IMG/VR virus record: IMGVR_UViG_3300036792_000347
Span: 1 to 20,797 of that record
Length of the DNA stretch: 20,797 bases
Source: a virus
Reading direction: 5' to 3' (one strand)
Part shown: piece by piece, positions 1 to 6,935 of the stretch
How positions within the stretch are numbered: the stretch's first letter is position 1
Layout of the letters: each line of letters starts with the position of its first letter
The notes under the pieces: model-generated
The model's input: only the letters and a program-made list of their open reading frames with translations
The model's database searches: none
Told to the model about the DNA's origin: nothing
Made by a program: the position numbers and the translations under genes

Positions 1-1242
1 GTCCAGATTGTAACGCTGGACATCCAACGCCGCCACGTTGCTGGCTGTTCGAAGTTCGGTACCACTCAAGATTGCCCATCTGCCTCAAAGAAGAAATGTC
101 CTTACCGGCTCTTCGGGGTCGGTATTGACGAACATGGTGAGCGTGTCAAAATCCGCAAGGCACTCGGGACCAACAACCAGCAGATCGCGGCTGAGGAGTT
201 GGTTCGATACCGTCTTAACGTAGAAGCTTTGAATGAGCCTGTTGCTTCGACCGCTGTGACGATCGAGAACGCAATGAGCAAGTACTTCACTGAAGAATCT
301 GCCCGAGGCGTGTCGGATACTACATTGGTATCCTTCCACAAATTCTTGGATCGACGACGAGACGCGACACGGTTTAGCCCGACGCTCATCATGTATGCCG
401 AATCGAAGGGTATCACGTTCCTGTCCGAACTCACATCTGATCACATAAAAGAATGGCGCGGTCAATGGAAGGTCGGAGCGAAAACGGCGATGAAGCAATG
501 GGAACGCGTGAGGCAGTTCTTCCGCTATGCGCAAGATGCAGAGTGGATCACGATCAACCCTGCAATCAAGATCAAGAATCTCGTAAGCTCCCGAGACGAT
601 ATGCCGGTCACCGCGCTTTCAACCGCAGAGGTAACAGCCGTGCTCGATGCATGTGAAGGCGATGAATACTCGCGTACATTCTTGCTGACGCTGCTTCATT
701 CCGGCCTGGCGATAGTCGATGCCATCCAATTGAAACCCGAACGCCTCGAAGGAAAACACCTGAGACTTCATCGCACTAAAACGGGTAAATGGGTACGGGT
801 AATGCTGCCGCCGGAATTAATCGATAACCTGAAGAGGTTGCCAATTCAAGAGGGCGGTTACTGGTTCTGGAATCGTAGGGGCGGGAGCAGCAAACACGAG
901 ACCGCAACGGGCAATATGCGCAGAATGCTCAGGCCGATTTATCGCCGGTCGGGAGTCACGATCAAAGACAAACAAGGACACCCTGTGCCGATGATCAATC
1001 GAGAAACCGGTGCGGTGAGGCGGGATGCGGATGGTAAGGTGCTTCACGCGATGGTACACAGCCATCAGTGGCGACACACGTTTGTCCATCGACACCTGAA
1101 GCGGGGAACTCCGATCGAAGCCGTCGCCACGCTCATAGGCGACACCGTGAAAGTGGTGGCTGCAACCTATGCTCATTTCATTGAGGAGCGGCAGACTATG
1201 CTGGACGAGCACACCAAGGCGACCTGGGATCTGGCGAGTTAA
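1..1242 (+). CDS. int: Tyrosine recombinase (phage integrase), 5' truncated by window edge
   Basis: Site-specific recombinase that would integrate and excise the phage. The frame is open from base 1, so the start lies upstream; the first in-window ATG (199) is internal because clear family sequence precedes it, including a Cys-rich N-terminal knuckle with Cys at about codons 16, 25 and 33. A SAM-like core-binding part follows, then the catalytic domain: the TKTGK turn with the beta-hairpin Lys, HQWR (the HxxR box), and the Tyr nucleophile in ATYAHF at 1168-1170. Two positions are atypical: the first catalytic Arg, expected in a TGLR-type motif, reads SGLAIVDA, and the later His/Trp position reads GDT. 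It converges with the excisionase-like gene, with a 4-base end overlap. The class is certain; activity is less so because of the missing Arg. Confidence 0.93.
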   Translation, partial: VQIVTLDIQRRHVAGCSKFGTTQDCPSASKKKCPYRLFGVGIDEHGERVKIRKALGTNNQQIAAEELVRYRLNVEALNEPVASTAVTIENAMSKYFTEESARGVSDTTLVSFHKFLDRRRDATRFSPTLIMYAESKGITFLSELTSDHIKEWRGQWKVGAKTAMKQWERVRQFFRYAQDAEWITINPAIKIKNLVSSRDDMPVTALSTAEVTAVLDACEGDEYSRTFLLTLLHSGLAIVDAIQLKPERLEGKHLRLHRTKTGKWVRVMLPPELIDNLKRLPIQEGGYWFWNRRGGSSKHETATGNMRRMLRPIYRRSGVTIKDKQGHPVPMINRETGAVRRDADGKVLHAMVHSHQWRHTFVHRHLKRGTPIEAVATLIGDTVKVVAATYAHFIEERQTMLDEHTKATWDLAS

Positions 1243-1526
1243 CGAACAGACCAAGAGTTCAAGGTCGCTTCGAATACAGAAACAGGAATGAGCATGCGGT
1301 TGTATCCCCGTTTTCCACGTCGGGGCGGGGCGGGGACTATCAGTGTGCCGGGCACCCTTTCGAACCGACTGCGAATCCACTCCTCGGATTGCCCTAACCT
1401 GGTGGCTGCCTGTTGAACGGTAAGCGGCGGTGCTTCGTGCTGGGCCGAGATATGGGGCTGCGACGGTTGCATGCGCTGACGCATTGCATCTTGCCTCGAT
1501 TTGAGCGATTGGCGGTGGGTCACCAA
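1239..1526 (-). CDS. Small excisionase-like DNA-binding protein
   Basis: A protein of about 95 residues. An N-terminal Gln/Arg-rich tail is followed by a helix-turn-helix-like segment (LTVQQAATRLGQSEEWIRSR, about residues 35-54), then a basic turn with RRGKRGYNRM and a final strand/helix LIPVSVFEATL. This arrangement resembles the small MerR/excisionase-type proteins found beside integrases, which bend attachment-site DNA to favour excision. The neighbour supports that: the gene converges with the integrase and their ends overlap by 4 bases. The start is uncertain. TTG at 1526 and GTG at 1523 are adjacent, neither has a good ribosome binding site, and the frame stays open further upstream. 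The role is inferred from context and fold; no experimental family name can be given. Confidence 0.7.
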   Translation of the reverse strand: MVTHRQSLKSRQDAMRQRMQPSQPHISAQHEAPPLTVQQAATRLGQSEEWIRSRFERVPGTLIVPAPPRRGKRGYNRMLIPVSVFEATLNSWSVR

Positions 1527-1797
1527 GGCTAATACAAAAGCCTGTTTAGACTTTTTTGGTGAATAATCGAGGAAAACAGGGCTTTCCTATTTTCCTTGGT
1601 TATTTTTACTCGGAACACTACGGGCTCCTAATTACCAGGACCAACTTGGATTTCGTGGTCTGCCGCGAAAGTTACAAACGGGAGATTGGCCGAAGGTGAA
1701 CCAATATTAATGTCAATTTATGTAATAGGGCTAGTGTGTTTCAGGTAACCATGCCCGAATTTTGGCGGTCCTATATTACAACCGAAAGCTGCTCTAC

Positions 1798-1838
1798 AAC
1801 GCCCGCGCGGAAAACCTCCGATATTCCGCACGGGCGTT
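1798..1838. repeat. 15-bp inverted repeat with 11-base loop
   Basis: The arms are AACGCCCGCGCGGAA (1798-1812) and TTCCGCACGGGCGTT (1824-1838). They pair over 15 bp with a single C-A mismatch. No run of T follows on the plus strand and no run of A precedes it, so it is not a typical intrinsic terminator. It could be a protein binding site, a REP-like element or a folded RNA. Confidence 0.75.
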
Positions 1839-1920
1839 CCCGTCTTATTGAGCTAATAAAAGTACTCCTGAGAGTAATCCGGTCTATTAGCCACCTAAAG
1901 AGAAAGCCGTCTGCTTTACG

Positions 1921-1963
1921 CTGGAGATGCGACCCCCGGTGAAGTTATTCCGGGGGGCTCCAG
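1921..1963. repeat. Nested hairpin: CTGGAG/CTCCAG outside CCCCCGG/CCGGGGG
   Basis: The outer arms CTGGAG (1921-1926) and CTCCAG (1958-1963) flank the inner arms CCCCCGG (1933-1939) and CCGGGGG (1950-1956). The loop is about 10 bases, with an asymmetric internal bulge (6 bases against 1). It ends 50 bases before the start of the secreted-protein gene at 2014, so on the plus strand it would sit in that gene's leader. Its function is unknown. Confidence 0.65.
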
Positions 1964-2013
1964 GTCCCAGAGCTGTCAGCCGATAAGGCCCCAGTAAGCA
2001 ACGGACCCAAACC

Positions 2014-2610
2014 ATGAAGCCTTTGTTGGCCGTTCTCTCATTGATCGCATTTACTCCACCTGCATTGGATAAGCAGAGTGGGCCGAGCTGCGGTGTGATC
2101 CACATCCCTGCCGGAGCAATTACCAACCGCGAGAGCATGTCGCTGGCGGAAAAAGAAGGAAGGATGCAGGTCGCTGATATCCCAGACCCGGGATTGCGGG
2201 CATTTTCGCGGGGAATTGACGATGGAAGCAACGCAGCCGCTTTCTACAACCGGGTATCGAATACTCCTGAAGTCCAAGAGGACGAGACGCTTCAGATTAT
2301 TGATGAGGACGTCCTATTCGGCGAAGCATTGGCCTGCCGTGGTCAAAGCTGCCATTTAGTCTTCATCCGGCCTCTGACTCAAATTGCACTGCATTGGTTG
2401 GTGAGGATGCAGCGAGACTTTCAAGACCTTGCGGACATTAGACCCAAGAAGCCCGATGTAGACAAGTTCATTTCGGACATGAGGACCGCTGACGAGATGC
2501 CGGACTCTGGTTGGTCAAAGCTCACCGTGCTTTATTGCCGGTTGGAGCCGGACGGAAAGTACAAAGACCTCAGAGATTCGGTTGTGCTCTGTCGCGATTC
2601 ACACCACTAA
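2014..2610 (+). CDS. Hypothetical protein with N-terminal signal-like segment
   Basis: 198 residues, family not recognised. The N-terminus (MKPLLAVLSLIAFTPPALDK) looks like a short signal peptide: one Lys, a hydrophobic stretch and a possible cleavage near residue 17. The mature part is acidic and contains Cys residues at about 26, 108 and 113 and near the C-terminus, which would fit an exported, possibly disulfide-bonded protein. The ATG has no strong ribosome binding site but is the only start that gives the signal peptide. It is followed after 10 bases by the Cys/His-rich gene, so the three genes from 2014 to 3454 probably form one rightward accessory unit. An overlapping minus-strand ORF (1887-2231) lacks protein-like composition. 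That it is a real gene is likely but not certain. Confidence 0.55.
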   Translation: MKPLLAVLSLIAFTPPALDKQSGPSCGVIHIPAGAITNRESMSLAEKEGRMQVADIPDPGLRAFSRGIDDGSNAAAFYNRVSNTPEVQEDETLQIIDEDVLFGEALACRGQSCHLVFIRPLTQIALHWLVRMQRDFQDLADIRPKKPDVDKFISDMRTADEMPDSGWSKLTVLYCRLEPDGKYKDLRDSVVLCRDSHH

Positions 2611-2620
2611 AAGCCAACTT

Positions 2621-2824
2621 ATGAAAAAGCTCAAAACAAGCGAAACAGTGCCGATCAATCCAGCGTGCGACCATAAGTTTTTCGTGTCTTCGAAGCGTAT
2701 TGGTAACACACTTCACGCTCTTTGCCAGGGTTGCGGCGCGGTAGAACTAGAGCTGACTGAAGCTGGCAAGCGAGTGGATAGGGCGGACGATTTTACCTAT
2801 GGGCTTGACGGTGTGAGCTGCTAG
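2621..2824 (+). CDS. Small Cys/His-rich protein, possible zinc ribbon
   Basis: 67 residues from the ATG at 2621, which I prefer to an upstream TTG-type start because it lies just after the preceding stop. The pattern CDH (Cys16, His18) followed about 20 residues later by CQGCG looks like a single treble-clef or zinc-ribbon site, which in small phage proteins often mediates nucleic-acid or protein contacts. The rest is short and polar (ELELTEAGKRVDRADDF). No family is recognised. It lies 10 bases after the secreted protein gene and 21 bases before the membrane-anchored one, so co-transcription is likely. Zinc binding is inferred from the spacing of Cys and His only. Confidence 0.5.
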   Translation: MKKLKTSETVPINPACDHKFFVSSKRIGNTLHALCQGCGAVELELTEAGKRVDRADDFTYGLDGVSC

Positions 2825-2845
2825 CCCATTGTTAGAACAGATTTT

Positions 2846-3454
2846 ATGGATATCGATTTACTTGTGAAGTGGGCGACCATTGTGAATCCAGTCATTGGAA
2901 CTGTCACCTTGGTGATTCTGCTCTGGTACACCTTTGAGACCTACAAGTTGCGCACGACAGCACAAAGGCAGCTTATGCTCCCAATGATGCCGGTCGTTCT
3001 ACTGCGGATGGAACTTGGTATGATCGCCCCGAACAGGAATATGGCGAAAGAGCAGTCATTCACCTTAGCAGTGAGGAATGTAGGGGTCGGCCCAGCCTTT
3101 AATGTCCAGATCGAGCCGAGAAGCAAGGGCGGCATCGACGTACTATTTGACAGGATACCCTTCCTGGAGCCCAGCGATGAAAAACCGATTGAGTGCCAGG
3201 TCGAGGAGGAAGGTAAGAGTAAAATTGTGAGTTCTGTCGACCGCCTGAAGACTCTAATCCAGAATGACGAGTTTGACACGGTGAGTGATGTCGTCGTCAG
3301 TTACATTGACGCTGGCGGGACTTCCTACCGCTCAATTCACAAATTGAAGCCTGGAGATTTCATGTTCAATCTTGAAACGGTATACCAGAAGCACCAGGAA
3401 ATGAGGGCAGCTCGCTCCCTTTGGCAACGACTTATAGAGAGGTTCACCCACTAA
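2846..3454 (+). CDS. Hypothetical membrane-anchored protein with one N-terminal helix
   Basis: 202 residues. Residues about 8-30 (WATIVNPVIGTVTLVILLWY and flanks) form a single hydrophobic helix, followed by a basic stretch (YKLRTTAQRQL). The large remainder is soluble and probably beta-rich, with alternating hydrophobic residues (FTLAVRNVGVGPAFNVQIEP) reminiscent of an immunoglobulin-like fold. This plan, one helix plus a cytosolic domain, is common among bacterial proteins of unknown function; no specific role can be assigned. The ATG at 2846 gives the helix at the very N-terminus. It closes the three-gene accessory unit and is followed by a leftward gene, so transcription must stop around 3455-3537, where I see no clear terminator. 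Confidence 0.65.
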   Translation: MDIDLLVKWATIVNPVIGTVTLVILLWYTFETYKLRTTAQRQLMLPMMPVVLLRMELGMIAPNRNMAKEQSFTLAVRNVGVGPAFNVQIEPRSKGGIDVLFDRIPFLEPSDEKPIECQVEEEGKSKIVSSVDRLKTLIQNDEFDTVSDVVVSYIDAGGTSYRSIHKLKPGDFMFNLETVYQKHQEMRAARSLWQRLIERFTH

Positions 3455-3537
3455 AACGACATGCCCGTGATCATGCGCTTCGAGAGTCATCAACGTTCAC
3501 TAGTCGTTGGAAAATTGACACGCTTAAAAACAGCAAA

Positions 3538-3762
3538 TTATACCGCAGAATAAGTCGCAGTCGGCCCTGGCAGTCCATGCTCCTCGGCCAGCCCGGCGAC
3601 GGTAAGGACGTGGAGCTTATCCTTAATTACGGCGGCCTGGTTGAGACCAGCCGCGTCCGCTATTTCCTTCACCGTCAGCGGCTCTTTTGCAGTCTGTAAA
3701 TGATGCAGAACAATCTGCTCACCGGCGGTCATTGCCCCCAAGGGAAGGTAAGGGCGGGCCAT
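3538..3762 (-). CDS. Small winged-helix DNA-binding protein
   Basis: 74 residues. After a short lead (ARPYLPLGAM) the protein is a compact winged helix: GEQIVLHHLQ (helix 1), LTVKEIADAAGLNQAAVIKD (helix-turn-helix), LHVLTVAGLAEEHG (helix 3 and wing) and a final ATYSAV strand. MarR-, IclR- and ArsR-like phage regulators have this shape. Its start codon overlaps the stop of a 13-codon leader ORF (TAATG), so it is probably translated by coupling. The small regulator at 8721-8954 has the same plan. It is divergent from the gene at 3937, and a TAGAT-T-ATCTA palindrome lies in the shared spacer, so self-regulation is possible. The DNA-binding role follows from the fold; the target is unknown. Confidence 0.75.
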   Translation of the reverse strand: MARPYLPLGAMTAGEQIVLHHLQTAKEPLTVKEIADAAGLNQAAVIKDKLHVLTVAGLAEEHGLPGPTATYSAV

Positions 3763-3803
3763 TATTGACCGGCCTCTTTGGGTGCTTTATTTGCTGTGCT
3801 CAT
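3762..3803 (-). CDS. 13-residue leader peptide coupled to the winged-helix gene
   Basis: The ORF encodes MSTANKAPKEAGQ and is preceded by a strong ribosome binding site (AAAGGAG, 7 bases before the ATG). Its stop codon overlaps the start of the winged-helix gene in a TAATG arrangement. The downstream gene has only a weaker purine-rich site inside this ORF. The peptide is hydrophilic with three Lys residues and no signal or repeated rare codon. It probably acts in cis to deliver ribosomes to the regulator; a function for the peptide itself cannot be excluded. Confidence 0.55.
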   Translation of the reverse strand: MSTANKAPKEAGQ

Positions 3804-3886
3804 TGCGTTGCTCCTTTGATTAGCTCGTACTTGGGTTAATACCAAACTCCACAACTGTCTCCCCGGTTATTTTTGAATATTCTTTG

Positions 3887-3897
3887 TAGATTATCTA
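3887..3897. promoter_or_regulatory. Short palindrome in divergent spacer (possible operator)
   Basis: TAGAT and ATCTA flank a central T, within an AT-rich stretch between the leftward leader/winged-helix unit and the rightward gene at 3937. The position suits an operator for the small winged-helix protein, but an 11-bp palindrome in AT-rich DNA can arise by chance. No clear -35/-10 pair was found on either strand. Confidence 0.3.
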
Positions 3898-3936
3898 TAG
3901 AGAACAAACAGCGAAGATTTGTGGTAGCCTAATTCC

Positions 3937-4278
3937 GTGCAATCGTGCCGGGTATCGTTCCGAGACCGCCAGGGAATCGAGCATTCTGTGTACTTGGACG
4001 CGACCAACCGATTTCACGCGTTTGGCCGGGCGATGTACGAGATGAAGAAGTGCTCGTGGTGCAATCCGGACTTTCGCGAGGTTCAGCGAATGACAGTCCA
4101 AATCTTGGACGGGCAACTCAAGGGAACGCGTGTCGTGGTGACGCGGGAGCAATTTGAGGATTGGCTGAAGGAGAAACCGACGGCTGGGGAAAGTGATCGG
4201 GTGCGGGAGTACTTGAAAATGCTACTGGGACGGATTGAGCCAAGCCGCGATTTTAAGAAAGGGATGACGGCGCGATAG
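3937..4278 (+). CDS. Conserved-type hypothetical protein
   Basis: 113 residues from a GTG start. The N-terminal pattern CRVSFRDRQGIEHSVYLDA, a beta-hairpin-like lead with an IEHSV core, followed by a helix with FHAFGRAMYEM and a later VTREQFEDWLKE, matches a small alpha/beta protein type that I associate with acidobacterial genomes and their mobile elements; no function is established. It contains a CSWCNPDF pair of Cys residues. There is no strong ribosome binding site. It stands alone, facing right, divergent from the winged-helix gene. The coding call rests on amino-acid composition and the recognisable N-terminal pattern. Confidence 0.65.
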   Translation: MQSCRVSFRDRQGIEHSVYLDATNRFHAFGRAMYEMKKCSWCNPDFREVQRMTVQILDGQLKGTRVVVTREQFEDWLKEKPTAGESDRVREYLKMLLGRIEPSRDFKKGMTAR

Positions 4279-4780
4279 GGGTGAATTCCCCGGCGATTGT
4301 CGCTCGCGACCCCACGAAGTCAGCCGTGGATAACTTTTTTAGCTTCTTGGCGGAAATATGGGGTAGAAGTTCTCAGGAAACGTCTTGAAGATCTGAAAAA
4401 TAAGGTAAGTTGGAGTTGCAAACAGCTTTACCTCGCAAGCGTCGCAGTAGTTACAAAGACGGGGGTGAATTAGATTGGCTAATCACGGTGTTTGTAAATC
4501 TGTCGCGTGGAGTAGCTTTGACACTGAACCACTGGCCCGCCCTTGGTTGGCTCGCATTTACTTTTCGAAGATTGCGGATCGATTTCGACTTCCGCATCCG
4601 AATAAAATTTGAACCCGCCACGATTGCGAGAACGCTCACATATCGCGGATAACCATCGGGGTGGCTCAAACTGCCCCGGTTCCTTATAGTTTGAACGATG
4701 AGGAATCAGGTTCTTGGGGGACGATATTGCACTCTACTCGCTCCAACCTGAACAAGTACGGACCATTTCACCTTACATAT
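4279..4780. other. Gene-poor stretch, possibly degenerate
   Basis: About 500 bases without a confident gene. It holds a DnaA-box-like CGTGGATAA at 4325-4333 (one mismatch, isolated), the low-confidence small ORF at 4475-4612, and a hairpin CGGGGTGG/CTGCCCCG at 4657-4678 with two wobble pairs and a 6-base loop. The hairpin has only a weak T-rich tail. It lies downstream of the leftward operon's end on the far side of the strand and may be a remnant terminator. Confidence 0.4.
4475..4612 (+). CDS. Small hypothetical ORF or gene remnant
   Basis: A 45-residue ORF from a TTG start, preceded by a G-rich stretch (GGGGGTG). Its C-terminal half (LARIYFSKIADRFRLPHPNK) has a much more protein-like composition than the overlapping frames: amphipathic, with alternating aromatic and basic residues. 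The upstream part is less convincing. It may be the 3' end of a decayed gene in an otherwise gene-poor stretch. No family is recognised and no neighbour suggests a role. Confidence 0.25.
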   Translation: MANHGVCKSVAWSSFDTEPLARPWLARIYFSKIADRFRLPHPNKI

Positions 4781-5722
4781 TCAAAACTCATCGCCGTCTA
4801 CTTTACGATTCGTTGCCACTGATAGTCGTTTCGTTAGTTTCTTGCGAAGATCCCCGAGGTTCTCGTAAACCGGGCAATTGTAATCTTTCAAATCGAAATG
4901 GATAGTAGAACCTTTAGCTTGATACAACATCGGACGTTTACCAATCGCGTGAGCATACCCGACCTCATAATAGACACTCGGGCGCTCACCGGTTAGGTCC
5001 GCAAAAAGAAATTCCGATGTAGCTATTTCTTTTAAAATGCGGTCTGTAATTTTACCTTCGTGCTCAATCTCGTCGCCTCTAGTTGCCACGATGTCAAAGG
5101 ATTTGAAGGTATCCTTAATAGTATCCGTAACATCCTCCAAGTGACGATCGCTTGGGTCGATCCGCATAATTAAAAACGCTGTATTAGGACGATATGCCTT
5201 CAGATCTCGCCGGTCTCTGAGGTACGTAGCATCAAGACCCTCCGCTTTGTCTTCTGGAGCGGCGTACTCAAGCGTAATTAATATCGAATCGTAAGCGGAT
5301 TTGAATAACTTTGGGGCTTTGGAAGGTTCACGTGCGAGAGAATGTTCTACGTGGCCCGCTGGAATCACGCCGTCAGAGGAACCTGCCGCGTCCCATGCTA
5401 TATACTCCTTCATGTTCAACGCGGCGTCCATAGTGCGCGTGTGGCGCGCCAAATCGCGCAAGTCGACTTCAGATAGTAGGGGCGAGGTCTTTAGGACCTT
5501 TGCGACCACCGCCATAGTGCGTCGTATGTCGCTCCGCAACTCGTCGAGTCTCAATTGTTTGTCGGCGGGTATTTGCACCGGCGGCTCTTCACTGAAGTCA
5601 TAAAGACGCTTCCACTGGTCAATCACCCCTTTATATCCCACAACAATCTCGCCGAGGATGTCCAGCGACGAGTCGCGAATCCTCGTCAAATTCGCGCGAA
5701 GTACCGATAGTGGTTCCGACAT
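4781..5722 (-). CDS. Protein with C-terminal TIR-like / nucleoside deoxyribosyltransferase-like domain (putative defence effector)
   Basis: 313 residues. Residues 1-175 are largely helical and unrecognised, with a possible coiled segment around 55-80. Residues about 180-270 carry the hallmarks of the nucleoside 2-deoxyribosyltransferase / TIR-like fold: a first strand (AFLIMRID), a helix (VTDTIKDTFKSFDI), then DEIEHEGKITDRILKEI, FLFADLTGERPSVYYEVGYA and a final strand region. Glu253 in YYEVGYAHA is the probable catalytic Glu. Domains of this kind act as NAD- or nucleotide-cleaving effectors in several anti-phage systems; that role is inferred here. The gene is last in the leftward block, 13 bases after the basic-protein gene, so the N-terminal half may sense a signal or contact that partner. 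Confidence 0.8.
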   Translation of the reverse strand: MSEPLSVLRANLTRIRDSSLDILGEIVVGYKGVIDQWKRLYDFSEEPPVQIPADKQLRLDELRSDIRRTMAVVAKVLKTSPLLSEVDLRDLARHTRTMDAALNMKEYIAWDAAGSSDGVIPAGHVEHSLAREPSKAPKLFKSAYDSILITLEYAAPEDKAEGLDATYLRDRRDLKAYRPNTAFLIMRIDPSDRHLEDVTDTIKDTFKSFDIVATRGDEIEHEGKITDRILKEIATSEFLFADLTGERPSVYYEVGYAHAIGKRPMLYQAKGSTIHFDLKDYNCPVYENLGDLRKKLTKRLSVATNRKVDGDEF

Positions 5723-5735
5723 GTTGAACCTAAAC

Positions 5736-5981
5736 TCAGCTTTGTTTCTCAGCCGCTTTCCTTACAGCCGCCCAACGCTTCCGAGAAGCCTCCGCGATTC
5801 GCTCTCGGCCCTCATCGCTCATTACGCGCTTTTTCGTCGTCTTCTTGCTAGCGGTGACTTTCTTCGGTGCGGGTGACACCGCAGAGTCATCGTCGAACTC
5901 GCGCAATGCGGCGATCGCTTTGTCAATGGAGGCTTTCTGGGCTTCTAGTCGGTTGATAATGTCTCTGAAGTTGTTTAGCAT
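5736..5981 (-). CDS. Small basic, Lys/Arg-rich protein with N-terminal coiled coil
   Basis: 81 residues from the ATG at 5981, which has GAAAGG upstream; a longer frame to 6035 adds 18 unlikely residues. Residues 1-27 (FRDIINRLEAQKASIDKAIA) look like a short coiled coil. A linker rich in Pro, Lys, Ser and Thr follows, and the C-terminal part (KKRVMSDEGRERIAEASRKR and WAAVRKAAEK) is strongly basic. This type is familiar from acidobacterial small proteins and looks like a nucleic-acid-binding or histone-like protein; the function is unknown. It lies between the DUF3800 gene (76 bases upstream) and the TIR-like effector gene (13 bases downstream), so it could be an accessory or regulatory member of that cassette. 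Confidence 0.75.
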   Translation of the reverse strand: MLNNFRDIINRLEAQKASIDKAIAALREFDDDSAVSPAPKKVTASKKTTKKRVMSDEGRERIAEASRKRWAAVRKAAEKQS

Positions 5982-6057
5982 CGGCCTTTCTATACCATAG
6001 CTGCTGTCTTCTGGACTTTTCGCACAAACGCACACGCCCGAGCGCTAAATGAGCTGG

Positions 6058-6885
6058 TCACCTGACAATGTCGCCTAGGGACGGCATTATTCCAAGCGCA
6101 AGCCAGTTCATGATCGGGTAAGCGATGTCCTTTATCGCGTCCTCTGATATCACATGATCAAAATGTGATCTCCAGCTTGGTCCATCTAGATCGTTCTGGT
6201 CTACAAATATACCTTCCAGCGGGGAGAACTCTTCGGTCAGTCGGGCGAGTTGCCTTCTTCTCGCTGACCAAGCAATCATGTCGGCAGCCTGAAGCGCTGG
6301 CACCTTATCGTCAGTGTCGAAAGCAAAAAATCCAACGCTTTTATTAATTGTTGAATTTGAGTCGACTATTGCCTGATGAGCTTTTACCAGTTGCTCTGAA
6401 TGCCCAAACCCGTTGTCAACCAAATAGGAGATGGGGTGAGCGGCATAGTAACGACTTAGGCTTGAAAAGCTTGCGTTGACGGAAACGGTTACAAAGAAAC
6501 ACATCGCATACGGGCCGATCAGCTGCCTTCTAACATCCGGCGTCAATGCAGTATCATACGATTTAGAATCAACGGAGACAGATAGGCTGTAGAGTTTGTA
6601 TTTGTTTAAAACCGCGACGGCTTCCCGAAAAAGCGCCTTCTTAATCTCTGGGTAAATGCCGGAATACTTTCCGTACGGCTTTACAAAATCTGTCATGTGA
6701 AGCGGCGATTCAACACGAAATCTAGCCAAAAGCTTGTTCCATTCTTCCGAAAAACCAACGTTTGCCTCCATGGACAGTATAGGACCGCCAGTACAGGTCA
6801 GGGGCGAAAGGTCATCGCTGCCACTATCGTCCAAGTATGACGTGAGGGACATGGATTGATTATTAGGAAGATAGGAATGATGCAT
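6058..6885 (-). CDS. DUF3800 domain protein
   Basis: 275 residues with the landmarks of the DUF3800 family: an N-terminal strand YLDDSGS (Asp19, Asp20), SPLHMTDF (His63), a mid-protein strand SYLVDNGFG (Asp157) and ALQAADMIAW near 198-206 (Gln199, Asp202). The acidic residues on successive strands suggest an RNase H-like fold and a metal-dependent nuclease activity, but no biochemical role is established for the family. It recurs in defence islands and mobile elements. The start at 6885 is uncertain; the Met at residue 12 (6852) also precedes the core, and neither has a good ribosome binding site. It lies in the leftward block upstream of the basic protein and TIR-like genes. Confidence 0.85.
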   Translation of the reverse strand: MHHSYLPNNQSMSLTSYLDDSGSDDLSPLTCTGGPILSMEANVGFSEEWNKLLARFRVESPLHMTDFVKPYGKYSGIYPEIKKALFREAVAVLNKYKLYSLSVSVDSKSYDTALTPDVRRQLIGPYAMCFFVTVSVNASFSSLSRYYAAHPISYLVDNGFGHSEQLVKAHQAIVDSNSTINKSVGFFAFDTDDKVPALQAADMIAWSARRRQLARLTEEFSPLEGIFVDQNDLDGPSWRSHFDHVISEDAIKDIAYPIMNWLALGIMPSLGDIVR

Positions 6886-6935
6886 CAGTTACCAGCGATG
6901 CTCACACGACAGAACTCTCGCAGCATCGCATAGGG

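Larger units (their letters stand above)
1527..2013. other. Intergenic region without a gene, containing two strong inverted repeats
   Basis: About 490 bases lie between the excisionase-like gene and the secreted protein gene, with no convincing ORF on either strand. A weak inverted repeat lies near 1536-1583 (AAAGCCTGTTT against AAACAGGGCTTT). Two much stronger ones are listed separately (1798-1838 and 1921-1963). A 7-base pair GCTAATA/TATTAGC encloses a further small ACTC/GAGT hairpin around 1852-1892. Because the integrase and excisionase genes are next door, attP could be here, but without the host junction it cannot be located. Confidence 0.5.

Noticed and set aside
817-1380. Minus-strand gene opposite the integrase end
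   Set aside because: It is a shadow overlapping both the integrase catalytic domain and the excisionase-like gene.
1887-2231. Minus-strand gene opposite the secreted-protein gene
   Set aside because: Composition is unlike a folded protein, it runs through the nested hairpin, and the opposite strand has a better signal-peptide gene.
4325-4333. DnaA-box origin
   Set aside because: A single one-mismatch copy without clustering; expected by chance in a window this size.
4279-4780. tRNA gene or attachment site in the gene-poor stretch
   Set aside because: No cloverleaf with T-loop signature was found, and no direct repeat could be matched without the other end of the element.
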